Source of the DNA: Deltaproteobacteria bacterium
Lineage (GTDB): Bacteria > UBA10199 > DSSB01 > JACPFA01
Reading direction: 5' to 3'
DNA length: 63,467 nt
NCBI GenBank assembly: GCA_016183235.1
Contig: JACPFA010000008.1
Span: forward strand, 1 to 63,467
Below the pieces are notes generated by a model, which was not told the origin of the DNA, searched no databases, and saw nothing but the letters and a program-made list of their open reading frames with translations. The translations under genes were made by a program, and so were the position numbers. This document shows, in pieces, positions 52,449 to 61,001 of the stretch (positions are counted from its first letter, which is position 1; every line of letters begins with the position of its first letter).

Positions 52449-52637
52449 AAAAGTTTTACTGAAGTCGGCTGAAGCTGGAAGGGGTTTGTCCCTGTCGCTT
52501 TGCTCAGGGTAAACTCCAGCTTTCACCACTATGGCTATAAAGCCGTGAAAGCCGAGACTTTGAGTGCGCCCAGGGGCCGTAACCCCTGGGGCGACTCAGG
52601 ACCCCTGGAAGCTTCTGCCGACTTCAGTAAAACTTTT
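52449..52637. repeat. Long inverted repeat downstream of pilD
   Basis: Arms at 52449-52475 and 52611-52637 pair over 27 bp with one mismatch (the outer 21 bp perfectly). Inner hairpins are GCTTTCAC/GTGAAAGC (about 52531-52553) and CCAGGGG/CCCCTGG (52570-52589). With the two preceding elements it fills the 494-bp gap between pilD and the HTH gene; AT-rich sequence after 52640 may hold a promoter (TATATATAATAAAG). Confidence 0.75.
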
Positions 52638-52766
52638 AAGTTTTATATATAATAAAGTTAAATTATATATAAATTATGCATAATTATATTATTTTTATGG
52701 GATTTTTAATAAAAAGATAATGACTTTCTTGAAATTAAGGCACATTTCGATTAAGATCATGAGTCT

Positions 52767-52997
52767 GTGAATAATCCTAATCCTAAACCTATTTCAAAAA
52801 AATTTAAAAACAATGTTCGGATGTTGCGCGAACAGCAATTGTTGAGCAAGGCAGAATTGGCGCGTAAAGCAGGTTTGTCGGCTTTAACGATCGATCGCAT
52901 TGAATCGGGCATCCCCTGTCGAATGGACACCATGCGAAAAATAATTCTCGCCCTTGGTTTTCAGCTCACCGATAAAGAAAAAGTTTTTCCAGCATGA
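52767..52997 (+). CDS. Small XRE-type helix-turn-helix regulator
   Basis: 76 residues from a GTG at 52767. The protein is essentially one Cro/CI-type helix-turn-helix: RMLREQQLLSKAELARKAGL, then SALTIDRIESG and MDTMRKIILALGF. Its stop overlaps the aroC start by 4 bp, so it is translated with aroC and might regulate that operon. No clear ribosome site precedes the GTG. No second domain for ligand sensing. Confidence 0.75.
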   Translation: MNNPNPKPISKKFKNNVRMLREQQLLSKAELARKAGLSALTIDRIESGIPCRMDTMRKIILALGFQLTDKEKVFPA

Positions 52998-54163
52998 CTT
53001 CATTAAGATATCTCACCAGTGGCGAATCCCATGGCCCAGCTTTAAATCTCATTTTGGAAGGTATGCCAGCAGGGGTGCCCATCACACTTGAAGCCATCAA
53101 TCATCAATTGCTACGTCGGCAAAAAGGTTATGGCCGGGGTGGGCGCATGAAAATCGAAACCGATCAGGCGATTGTGATGTCGGGGATTCGTCATGGCAAA
53201 ACCTTAGGCAGCCCGATTGCTATCCGTATTGAAAATAAAGATTGGAATGTTTGGCAACAAGAGATGAGTCTTTGGCCTATCTCGGGAGATCCAAAACGCG
53301 AAGTAACTTCGCCGCGCCCTGGCCATGCCGATCTTTCGGGTGGGCTTAAATATAATTTTAAAGATTTGCGCAATGTTTTAGAAAGGGCCTCGGCTCGTGA
53401 AACCACGTCGCGCGTGGCCGTAGGGGCCTTGTGTCGCCAATTGTTAGAGCATTTTGGTTTTGTGCTGGCAGGCCATGTGGTGGCAGTGGGAGATATTTGT
53501 TGGGATGGCCTTCGCCCATCGGCCAAAGAAATTCTTGAACGCACCGAAGAGGCCCCTATGCGGTGCTTAGACCCACAAATCGAAACCAAGATGATGGCAC
53601 GAGTCGATGAAGCTAAAAAAGCAGGCGATTCTGTGGGTGGAGTTTTTGAAGTGATTGTAGAAGGTGTTCCGCCGGGTCTAGGCAGCCATGTGCATTGGGA
53701 TCGAAAACTCGATGGGAGGCTCGCGCAAGCGCTTTGTTCTATTCAGGCGGTCAAAGGTGTAGAAATCGGCGAAGCCTTTAGACAAGCTCATTTACCAGGC
53801 AGCCAAGTGCATGATGGAATTTTTTATAACGCACAACAAAAGAAATTTTTTCACAAAACGAATCGTGCGGGTGGTTTAGAAGGGGGCATGACCAATGGTG
53901 AGCCCCTCATTTTACGTGGTGCTCTCAAACCTATCGCCACTTTGTATACTCCACTGCACTCAGTCGATGTGGTCACCAAAAAAGAATTCGAAGCAGCTGT
54001 CGAGCGCTCAGATACTTGTGTCGTTCCTGCGGCTAGCGTGATTGCTGAAAATGTAGTGGCAATCACCTTGGCCGATGCCTTTTTAGAAAAGTTTGGCGGC
54101 GATAGTCTTGATGAAATTCGCCACAACTACGAAGCCTATTTACAACAAATCCATTCCTATTAA
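52994..54163 (+). CDS. aroC: Chorismate synthase
   Basis: Last step of the shikimate pathway, giving chorismate from EPSP with reduced FMN. The 389 residues begin LRYLTSGESHGPALNLILEG (signature 1), then GYGRGGRMKIETDQ, RPGHADLSGGLKY and ARETTSRVAVGAL. Length is typical of longer bacterial forms. The product feeds the menaquinone genes (mqnA) found elsewhere in the window. It is translationally coupled to a small regulator. Confidence 0.95.
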   Translation: MTSLRYLTSGESHGPALNLILEGMPAGVPITLEAINHQLLRRQKGYGRGGRMKIETDQAIVMSGIRHGKTLGSPIAIRIENKDWNVWQQEMSLWPISGDPKREVTSPRPGHADLSGGLKYNFKDLRNVLERASARETTSRVAVGALCRQLLEHFGFVLAGHVVAVGDICWDGLRPSAKEILERTEEAPMRCLDPQIETKMMARVDEAKKAGDSVGGVFEVIVEGVPPGLGSHVHWDRKLDGRLAQALCSIQAVKGVEIGEAFRQAHLPGSQVHDGIFYNAQQKKFFHKTNRAGGLEGGMTNGEPLILRGALKPIATLYTPLHSVDVVTKKEFEAAVERSDTCVVPAASVIAENVVAITLADAFLEKFGGDSLDEIRHNYEAYLQQIHSY

Positions 54164-55380
54164 GAAGGTTCGATGGTTCGCCATAGGCCTTCAAAAATCC
54201 TCGTCATTTGTGTGGTAATATAATTCTCCCATTCGGGTGATTGAAAGCCAGCTTCGCTGCTTCGAATATCAGCGGGTGAAGTGTCAAGATAGAGATCGTG
54301 GCTATAAAGATTCCAAATTGCATCATATTTATTGGCATAACTGGTGTGGGCGAGGGTGTTATGATAATAAAGCGAAAGCCCTAATTCCCAACCCACTAAT
54401 TGGCCAATGTCATTGGCCATGGTTTCTTCTCGAACCGTTCCTTGATTCCCCTGAGGTCTAATGTGGGGTATGGCATGAAAGAGTTCATGACAGAAGACCT
54501 CAACCATCATTTCAGGATTATGTTCTAAATTAATTGGCGAGAGCATGAGACTATAGTTTTTGGGGTCATAATAGCCAACTGTTTGAGGACCGAATTCTTG
54601 CATTTTGGCAGGGGTCATTAGGCTAATTTTCAAAGGCATGCCCCCATCAATTTGTTTTTTTATAGCTTCAAGTAATTTATAACCGGTTTCTGACTGACTT
54701 ATTTGGTCTAAGATTTTATAAACTGATCTTTTGAGCTTAGGATTTTTGATTTTAATGCATTGCCTAATCGCTACCAAGGTGTTGTGGACCCTTAATGGAT
54801 TATCAGGTTTAAAGGCACTTGTATGAAAAGATGGGGCTGGAGTTTTAAGCCCTTGTTCAAAATAAGGTTGGTAATAATCAATCTCTTCTAGGCTTATCCC
54901 AAGGTTTCCATCAGTAGGTTCAATGCGATTATAATTGTGCAGTAGCCACTTGGACTGTTCCAACATTTCTTGTGAAAACTCACTTTCATCGAAAGGCTGA
55001 CCTGATTTTAAATTAGCTTTAAAAGCGAGAAATTGTTCTCTGAAATAAGCCCGTTCTTTGGGTGGAAGCTGTCGGTAAACCGAAAGCATGAGATTAAAAA
55101 ATTTAAAATGGGCTTCGGTAGGTGGAATTTCAAGAATTGGGGTTACACCCGTTGGATTTGCTTGTTGTAACTGATCAAAGGTATCAAGTCGTTCAATGAT
55201 CTTTTCAACGATGGTGGTGAGAAATTTTCGCCGATCATCAACTTGTGGATGAGCAGTTTCTGAAAATTGCAGCAGGGCTAGGGTCGTTTCATGAAATTGA
55301 CTAACAGCATAGATTTCTTCAGGATAAACCGATTCATTGCCATCAATATCAAAAACTGGGAAATAGATTTTATCGTTCAT
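54160..55380 (-). CDS. Hypothetical protein with HExxH metallopeptidase-like motif
   Basis: 406 residues from the ATG at 55380, which has AGGGG 7 bases before it; the frame extends to 55422 but lacks a better site. A zinc-type HExxH motif is present: EVFCHELFHAIPHI (about 310), followed by EETMANDIGQLVGWELGLS with a possible third ligand. The rest is helical with no recognised domain. No signal peptide is seen, so the protein may be cytoplasmic or released another way. It is convergent with aroC, with a 4-bp overlap. Confidence 0.6.
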   Translation of the reverse strand: MNDKIYFPVFDIDGNESVYPEEIYAVSQFHETTLALLQFSETAHPQVDDRRKFLTTIVEKIIERLDTFDQLQQANPTGVTPILEIPPTEAHFKFFNLMLSVYRQLPPKERAYFREQFLAFKANLKSGQPFDESEFSQEMLEQSKWLLHNYNRIEPTDGNLGISLEEIDYYQPYFEQGLKTPAPSFHTSAFKPDNPLRVHNTLVAIRQCIKIKNPKLKRSVYKILDQISQSETGYKLLEAIKKQIDGGMPLKISLMTPAKMQEFGPQTVGYYDPKNYSLMLSPINLEHNPEMMVEVFCHELFHAIPHIRPQGNQGTVREETMANDIGQLVGWELGLSLYYHNTLAHTSYANKYDAIWNLYSHDLYLDTSPADIRSSEAGFQSPEWENYITTQMTRIFEGLWRTIEPS

Positions 55381-55578
55381 CGTTAAACCCCTAGAAAAGC
55401 CCCCGGGGCATTTCCCTTCCATTAGAATTTTCGGTTAGTTAGATGAGTGGAGTTACGGCAAAATACCATGAATATTGCATTTGCCGTATTCTCGCTTGGC
55501 GAGGTGCGTTACAAAAATAATCCGTTGGTAAAGATGGCTAGATTTATGCTAAAATCTCTGCATTAGCTAGGAGGGGTT

Positions 55579-56289
55579 ATGCGGGTGTTTTTAATGATAA
55601 TTCTAGGCGCGGTGTTTTTGTTAATGATTGAACCCTTGGGTCATGCCCTTAAGGTGTCGCTCAGAACCGTTCAAGTTAATCTTTATCACAAACAATTTGT
55701 GCCGAACTCAATAAGTGTGGGGCATAATGATGATATTAAGATTTGCAACCAAGATGACTTTCGGCATCATCCCTTTAGCTTAGATCATTACAATAAATTT
55801 AGTGGAGTTATTTTGCAACCGGGGGAGTGTTATTCTTTTCGGGCTTTTAATCCAACCACAGAAACTAGGCGAGTGATTGTTTACGATGAAATTCATTCAG
55901 AAGAAAGACTAGAACTTCAAGTGTCGCCTGGTGATCCTGGGCCTCCACCAGAATATTCCAATCCTCCCCCTGTTCAAGGATCCTCGGGCAATTCGGGGAA
56001 TGGGCAACCCATTTTTGTTAGCGAAGCAAGCTATGGTATGAATTGCTATAATACTCCTGGGAGTCGTGTGGTACAGGGTAATGCTACGCTCGATATGCGC
56101 GCGGCTTGCGATAATAAGACACGTTGTGAATATCTCATTGACCCGCGTAGTTTGGGTGACCCGGCTCCTAATTGTAGCAAAGAATTTTTTGCTAGCTGGA
56201 GTTGTGGGAGTATTTACTTATCTGAGCCCAGAAGTTACCGAATAAGAGCTGAAGCGGCTAATAGTGTGCTGACGATTACCTGTGAATAG
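55579..56289 (+). CDS. Secreted cupredoxin-like and SUEL-lectin-like two-domain protein
   Basis: 236 residues with a signal peptide (about 1-24, ending GHA). Residues 25-115 resemble a cupredoxin-like fold (KQFVPNSISVGHNDDIKICN, HHPFSLDHYNKFSG, LQPGECYSF). After a Pro-rich linker comes a C-terminal domain with six Cys like bacterial SUEL/galactose-lectin domains: ASYGMNCYN, CDNKTRCEYLIDP, LGDPAPNCSKEFFASWSC. GGAGGGG precedes the ATG. It is probably a surface or periplasmic sugar-binding protein; copper binding is not certain. Confidence 0.65.
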   Translation: MRVFLMIILGAVFLLMIEPLGHALKVSLRTVQVNLYHKQFVPNSISVGHNDDIKICNQDDFRHHPFSLDHYNKFSGVILQPGECYSFRAFNPTTETRRVIVYDEIHSEERLELQVSPGDPGPPPEYSNPPPVQGSSGNSGNGQPIFVSEASYGMNCYNTPGSRVVQGNATLDMRAACDNKTRCEYLIDPRSLGDPAPNCSKEFFASWSCGSIYLSEPRSYRIRAEAANSVLTITCE

Positions 56290-56295
56290 AACTTG

Positions 56296-56341
56296 ACCTC
56301 TTTTGAAAGGGAGATAATGATGAGCTCCTTTTAAAAGAGGT
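56296..56341 (+). promoter_or_regulatory. Hairpin overlapping the aroKB ribosome-binding site
   Basis: Arms 56296-56313 and 56325-56341 pair almost fully (ACCTCTTTTGAAAGG against CCTTTTAAAAGAGGT). The 3' arm includes AAGAGG, the likely ribosome site for the TTG start at 56346. The structure could end transcription of the upstream gene, limit aroKB translation, or both. Confidence 0.6.
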
Positions 56342-56345
56342 TTTC

Positions 56346-57935
56346 TTGGAAGATTCAATTCCTTTACCTAAACGCATTGTATTAACTGGTTTTATGGGCA
56401 CGGGTAAGTCTGGTGTGGGGAAGTTATTAGCCGAAAAATTAGGCTATACCCTTATCGATACCGATCAAATCATTTGTGAAAAATCGGGCTTAAGGGTTGC
56501 TGACCATTTTGCTCAACATGGTGAGGCGAGCTTTCGTACCCTTGAGAGTCAAGTTTTACAAGAAGCCTTAAGCCAAGGGTGTGTAGTGGTAGCGGTGGGT
56601 GGGGGGGCGATTTTATCAGCCCATAATCGGCGCCTTATTCAAAAGTTAAGTCGACCCATTTTATTAACCGCTTCAGTGGCTAGCATTCTGCAGCGCCTCG
56701 TTCATGATACAGGTCGCCCCTTGCTTAAAGGAGATGATAAAGAGGGCCAAATTCGGGCATTGCTGCAAAAACGAGAACCTCTATATTTTGAAATCGAATC
56801 TCAAATCCATACCGATGATTTATCCATTTCCGAAGTTGTAGAAAAAATTCTCAAAATTTTATCGCAAAATCCTCATTGTCATTATGTTGAGTTGGGGGCA
56901 AGGCGTTACCCTATTTATTTTGAACATAATGCCTTGCCAAACTTAAGTCGGCAGTTACGAGAAAATTTTAGCGGTCAAAAATTGATTATCCTCACGAATA
57001 CCACGGTAGGTAAAATTTATCTCAAAGCGGTTGCAACTGCTTTGACCAAGCACTTTGAAGTGGCAGTGATTAAAATCCCTGATGGAGAAAGATATAAAAA
57101 TCTCAATACTGTTTCGAAGATTTATGCTCAGTTAGTGAAGCTTAAAGCCGATCGGCAGTCTTTGTTATTAGCCTTAGGTGGTGGAGTGGTGGGGGATATT
57201 GCTGGGTTTGTGGCGGGTACCTATTTGCGAGGGATTCCTTTTGTGCAGGTTCCAACCACCTTATTGGCGCAAGTGGATAGCTCAGTGGGTGGAAAGACCG
57301 GGGTTGATCTAACCAGTGGGAAAAACCTGGTGGGGGTGTTTCATCAACCCAAATTAGTCTTTATTGATACCCTCTTTTTAAAAACCTTGCCCAAGCGAGA
57401 ACTGTTAGCCGGCATGGCAGAGGTTATCAAATATGGAGCGATAGGAGATGAAGGTTTATTTGCTCGGGTAGAGGCCTTAGCCGAAGGCATTTTGCAAGGG
57501 AAATATGAATTGTTAAAACCCATCATTCGCCGTTCTTGTGAGATTAAGGCCGACATTGTTGAACAAGATGAATTTGAAACAACCGGGCTTAGGTCGTTAT
57601 TAAACTTTGGGCATACGGTGGGTCACGCCGTAGAAACGCTTACGGGCTATAGGCGGTATTTGCATGGCGAGGCGATCGCCATGGGCATGGTGTTTGCGGC
57701 AAAAAAATCTTTAAGTTTGGGCTTTTGCCATGCTCAAGAAATTGAGCGGTTAGAAGGGCTTTTAAAAGTTTTTAATCTTCCTACTGAATTGCCAAAATTG
57801 CCTTTGCCTAAGCTTAAGCAAACCCTATTGGCCGATAAAAAAAGGGTATCTTCTTTTATTAATTTTGTATATTTACAAAAAATAGGCAAAGCCTTTGCGC
57901 AAAAAACCAAGGTGGAGTCGATTTTTGGGAATTAA
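56346..57935 (+). CDS. aroKB: Fused shikimate kinase and 3-dehydroquinate synthase
   Basis: 529 residues joining two shikimate enzymes. The N-terminal shikimate kinase (about 10-165) has the P-loop LTGFMGTGKSGVGKLLA, the Asp-rich IDTDQIICEKSG and GEASFRTLESQVL. The C-terminal 3-dehydroquinate synthase (about 180-529) has ALGGGVVGDIAGFVAGTYLR, PTTLLAQVDSSVGGKTGVD and LNFGHTVGHAVE with the metal-binding His residues. No ATG or GTG lies in frame before the kinase, so TTG at 56346 is the start. aroQ follows two genes later. Confidence 0.93.
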   Translation: MEDSIPLPKRIVLTGFMGTGKSGVGKLLAEKLGYTLIDTDQIICEKSGLRVADHFAQHGEASFRTLESQVLQEALSQGCVVVAVGGGAILSAHNRRLIQKLSRPILLTASVASILQRLVHDTGRPLLKGDDKEGQIRALLQKREPLYFEIESQIHTDDLSISEVVEKILKILSQNPHCHYVELGARRYPIYFEHNALPNLSRQLRENFSGQKLIILTNTTVGKIYLKAVATALTKHFEVAVIKIPDGERYKNLNTVSKIYAQLVKLKADRQSLLLALGGGVVGDIAGFVAGTYLRGIPFVQVPTTLLAQVDSSVGGKTGVDLTSGKNLVGVFHQPKLVFIDTLFLKTLPKRELLAGMAEVIKYGAIGDEGLFARVEALAEGILQGKYELLKPIIRRSCEIKADIVEQDEFETTGLRSLLNFGHTVGHAVETLTGYRRYLHGEAIAMGMVFAAKKSLSLGFCHAQEIERLEGLLKVFNLPTELPKLPLPKLKQTLLADKKRVSSFINFVYLQKIGKAFAQKTKVESIFGN

Positions 57936-57938
57936 AAC

Positions 57939-58235
57939 ATGGGTTTTGAAATCGATAAATTATATTACACCAAAACCATGATCAATATTTTGCGTCGGCA
58001 AGGTCATGTGCATTTAGCCGTTAATTTAACCGAGAAAATTTTAGCCGAAAAACCTAATCAGCCTGAGATTCAAGCCATCCATCAATCTTTAAAAGAAGAA
58101 TTGAAACGTTCTTTTGAAAAATTTGTTAAGGCTGGGCAAAGTGTTTTGGTTGTTACGCCATCAGTTCGCAAGATTGAATTTCTGCAGAATTTATTAACCC
58201 GTGTTCAAGAAAAGAGGGCAGTGCTTGGTGGCTAA
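57939..58235 (+). CDS. Hypothetical small protein between aroKB and aroQ
   Basis: 98 residues, mostly helical; [20 protein letters not shown] followed by [20 protein letters not shown] resembles a single TPR-like hairpin. No catalytic motif. It starts 3 bp after aroKB and overlaps aroQ, so it belongs to the same operon. It could be an adaptor, but no function can be assigned. Confidence 0.6.
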   Translation: MGFEIDKLYYTKTMINILRRQGHVHLAVNLTEKILAEKPNQPEIQAIHQSLKEELKRSFEKFVKAGQSVLVVTPSVRKIEFLQNLLTRVQEKRAVLGG

Positions 58236-58716
58236 GCAGAAAAAAATCTTAGTGGTTCATGGCCCTAATCTTAATTTATTGGGAGCAAGGGAAAAAGACA
58301 TCTACGGTTCTCAAACTTTAGAGGATATTAATCAAACCCTTGCGGCCATAGCCAAAAAAGAAAAAGTCGAGCTGGTTATTTTTCAATCGAATGTAGAAGG
58401 TGAGATGATTGAAAAGATCCAACAGGCTCAAAGTAAGTTTGTGGGGATTTTAATTAACCCCGCCGCCTATACTCATACTTCGGTAGCGTTACGCGATGCC
58501 GTTTTAGCAGCGCAGGTTCCCACGGTTGAAGTTCATTTGTCTAATATTTACCAACGGGAGCCATTTCGGCATCATTCTTATATCGCCCCTGTAGCCATTG
58601 GCCAAATTTCGGGCTTTGGCCCCTATTCTTATGTATTAGGGCTCTATGCCTTGCTTTATCATTTAGATACTCACGGTTCTAAATTGCCCAAGAAAAAAAA
58701 TATCCGAAAAAGATAA
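58228..58716 (+). CDS. aroQ: 3-dehydroquinate dehydratase, type II
   Basis: Third step of the shikimate pathway. From the GTG at 58228 it has about 162 residues and the type II motifs: [51 protein letters not shown] (with the catalytic Asn, His region) and [18 protein letters not shown]. The GTG has GAGGG upstream and overlaps the previous gene by 8 bp. A GTG at 58201 in the same frame would add residues outside the fold. Confidence 0.93.
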   Translation: MAKQKKILVVHGPNLNLLGAREKDIYGSQTLEDINQTLAAIAKKEKVELVIFQSNVEGEMIEKIQQAQSKFVGILINPAAYTHTSVALRDAVLAAQVPTVEVHLSNIYQREPFRHHSYIAPVAIGQISGFGPYSYVLGLYALLYHLDTHGSKLPKKKNIRKR

Positions 58717-58722
58717 TTAATC

Positions 58723-59505
58723 ATGAAGACAAATAGATTAGTCACAAAATTGAAGAACCTTTTTGCCAAAGGTCGAGGTGTTGGTGAACTGGTGGAATTG
58801 ATGAAGATGTCAGCAGAAGACCCGACCGACATGCGCATTAAGTTAAAGATCGGAGAAATTTATTTTAAGAAAAAACAAGTCGATCAAGGCATCACGATTT
58901 TTAAAGAGGTGGGTGAACATTATATTAAAGAGGGCTTTTTACTTAAAGCGGTAGCTATTTATAAAAACATTTTAAAATTTTCACCTGGCTCTGTGCAGTT
59001 TAATGAAAAATTAGCCGAGCTTTTTACCAAGTTGTCCATGCCCGAAGATGCCATGACCCAGTATCGCATCGTGATTAATTATTATCAAACTCACCAAATG
59101 AAGGATGATGCGGTTCGAGTGTCTAGGGCTTTAATGCAGCTCAATCCTGAAAATATAGAAAATCGCCTTAAATTAGCTGAGTTACTTAATATTTATGGAA
59201 AATCAGAAGAGGCTTTTGTTGAGTATCAATTGCTTGCCAAAGACTTGCGTAAAGACATGAAACGTTTGGATCTGCTGGTCGATATTTATGAAAAAATTAT
59301 TTTGAAAAAACCCGACGAAAGGGGTTTGCTGCGAGAGCTATGTGTTTTTTACCTTAAACTAAGAGACCCTAAAAAAGTTTTGCGTAAGATTGAAAGAATG
59401 AAATTAAAAGACGATCCTGAATTTGCACCTATCTATGAAAAAGCCTTGTCTTTAGAACAAACTTTGGCCAAAAACCCAGAAAATCCTGAGAGCACGCATG
59501 AGTAA
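58723..59505 (+). CDS. TPR-like cytoplasmic protein
   Basis: 260 residues with no signal peptide. TPR-like helical pairs run from about residue 30 to 220 (MRIKLKIGEIYFKKKQVDQG, FLLKAVAIYKNILKFSPGSV, RVSRALMQLNPENIENRLKL). This type is common in deltaproteobacteria, often near hisS or aro genes, with unknown role. It overlaps hisS by 8 bp, so it is co-translated with it. Confidence 0.75.
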   Translation: MKTNRLVTKLKNLFAKGRGVGELVELMKMSAEDPTDMRIKLKIGEIYFKKKQVDQGITIFKEVGEHYIKEGFLLKAVAIYKNILKFSPGSVQFNEKLAELFTKLSMPEDAMTQYRIVINYYQTHQMKDDAVRVSRALMQLNPENIENRLKLAELLNIYGKSEEAFVEYQLLAKDLRKDMKRLDLLVDIYEKIILKKPDERGLLRELCVFYLKLRDPKKVLRKIERMKLKDDPEFAPIYEKALSLEQTLAKNPENPESTHE

Positions 59506-60760
59506 AATCTTTCAAGCTGTCAAAGGCATGCCCGATATAATTGGAACACAGGCTCAAGCGTGGAGAAGGGTTGAGCAAATGGCCTTTGCCTTATTTGCGA
59601 AGGCGCACTTTTTGGAAATGCGTACTCCGGTTTTAGAAGACTTGCATTTGTTTGAGCGAGGCATTGGTACTTCTACGGATATTGTAGAGAAAGAAATGTA
59701 TACCTTAGTTGATCGCAATGAAAGGGCGCTGGCTTTAAGGCCAGAAGGCACAGCCCCCATTGTGCGGGCCTATTTAGAACATTTTAGTAAGCGAGAGGGG
59801 TCTGCTGAAAAACGTTTGTGTTATTTTGGGCCCATGTTTCGCTATGAGCGTCCGCAAAAAGGGCGGTTTCGCCAATTCTATCAATTTGGTGCTGAGATAT
59901 TGGGGGTCGATGATCCAACCCTTGATGCCGAACTTATTCAACTCATTGTGCAACTTTTGGAAAAGCTAGAGGTGAGAGATTATCAGCTTTTGATCAACTC
60001 ACTGGGCACACCAGAAGTTAGGCAAAAGTATAAAAGCAAACTTCTAAACTATCTCGATCAAGTCGAATCGCAATTATGTGAAAAATGTCAGAACCGGAAA
60101 ATAAAAAATCCTTTGCGAGTTTTGGATTGTAAAACTCAAAGCTGTATTGATTTATTGAAACAAGCACCTAGCTTGTTAGACGATCTCGACGATATTTCAA
60201 AATCTCATTTCGATCGCTTGCAAAATTATTTATCGATTGCGGGGATTCCTTGTCAAGTGAATCCACAATTGGTGCGTGGGCTTGATTATTATGATAAAAC
60301 AGCCTTTGAATTTACCTCAACCAAATTAGGCGCTCAAAATGCCTTTGCCGGCGGGGGGCGCTATAATAACTTAGTGCAAGAGCTAGGGGGGCCGGTCATT
60401 CCTGCGGTAGGGTTTGCTTTAGGGATGGAACGTTTAATGGATCTCGTGGGGCAAAATGTTTTTCCCCAAAAACCTAATTTACTTATATTGATTGCCTTGG
60501 GGGAAGAGGCCAATCAGTTTTTTTTCAAACATTTTTGTGAATTACGCAATGAAGTGAAACTTTCGGTGATGTTAGAAGGTTCTGAGAGATCGTTAAAAGC
60601 AAAACTTAAAATAGCCGACCGGCAAGAGGCTCGCTACGTTCTCATTTTAGGCGAACAAGAATTACAAGCAGGCCTGATGTTATTAAAAGATATGCAAGCC
60701 GGTACCCAACAAGAGTTGTCGCTCCAAAATTGGATCAACCAAATTAAGTTGTTAAATTGA
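59498..60760 (+). CDS. hisS: Histidyl-tRNA synthetase
   Basis: Class II synthetase for tRNA-His. 420 residues with motif 1 (FLEMRTPVLEDLHLFERGIG), motif 2 (FGPMFRYERPQKGRFRQFYQ), the His-specific LVRGLDYYDKTAFEFT and motif 3 (PAVGFALGMERLMDL), followed by an anticodon-binding domain. Length is normal. Its stop codon (TGA at 60758-60760) lies inside the left arm of a perfect long inverted repeat. Confidence 0.96.
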   Translation: MSKIFQAVKGMPDIIGTQAQAWRRVEQMAFALFAKAHFLEMRTPVLEDLHLFERGIGTSTDIVEKEMYTLVDRNERALALRPEGTAPIVRAYLEHFSKREGSAEKRLCYFGPMFRYERPQKGRFRQFYQFGAEILGVDDPTLDAELIQLIVQLLEKLEVRDYQLLINSLGTPEVRQKYKSKLLNYLDQVESQLCEKCQNRKIKNPLRVLDCKTQSCIDLLKQAPSLLDDLDDISKSHFDRLQNYLSIAGIPCQVNPQLVRGLDYYDKTAFEFTSTKLGAQNAFAGGGRYNNLVQELGGPVIPAVGFALGMERLMDLVGQNVFPQKPNLLILIALGEEANQFFFKHFCELRNEVKLSVMLEGSERSLKAKLKIADRQEARYVLILGEQELQAGLMLLKDMQAGTQQELSLQNWINQIKLLN

Positions 60761-61001
60761 AATCTCTAAAAATTGCGAACCGAGATGCCCTTGTTGGCAA
60801 ACGTTGCGCAGGAGAGAGCCCGCATGAAGGCTGTATAAATGCTGTTATTGCGAGCCCAACGGGCGCGGCAATCCCATCGCTTAAACAGAAGAGATTGTTT
60901 CACCCTGCTGGGTTCGCAATGACAGATGAGCATCGCAGGGCGAACGGTGCGCGTTTGCCAACAAGGGCATCTCGGTTCGCAATTTTTAGAGATTTCAATT
61001 T
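60754..61001. repeat. Long inverted repeat with perfect 50-bp arms
   Basis: Arms at 60754-60803 and 60952-61001 are perfect inverted copies over 50 bp. The stop codons of both convergent genes, hisS and the beta-helix gene, lie in the outer ends of the arms. The centre holds a pair of inverted REP-like repeats (60843-60875 and 60891-60924, TGTTATTGCGAG and CGCAATGACA). The structure is large enough to end transcription from both sides. Confidence 0.9.

Noticed and set aside
52269-52472. 67-codon frame after pilD
   Set aside because: It covers a REP-like repeat and an inverted repeat; no ribosome site and no conserved domain.
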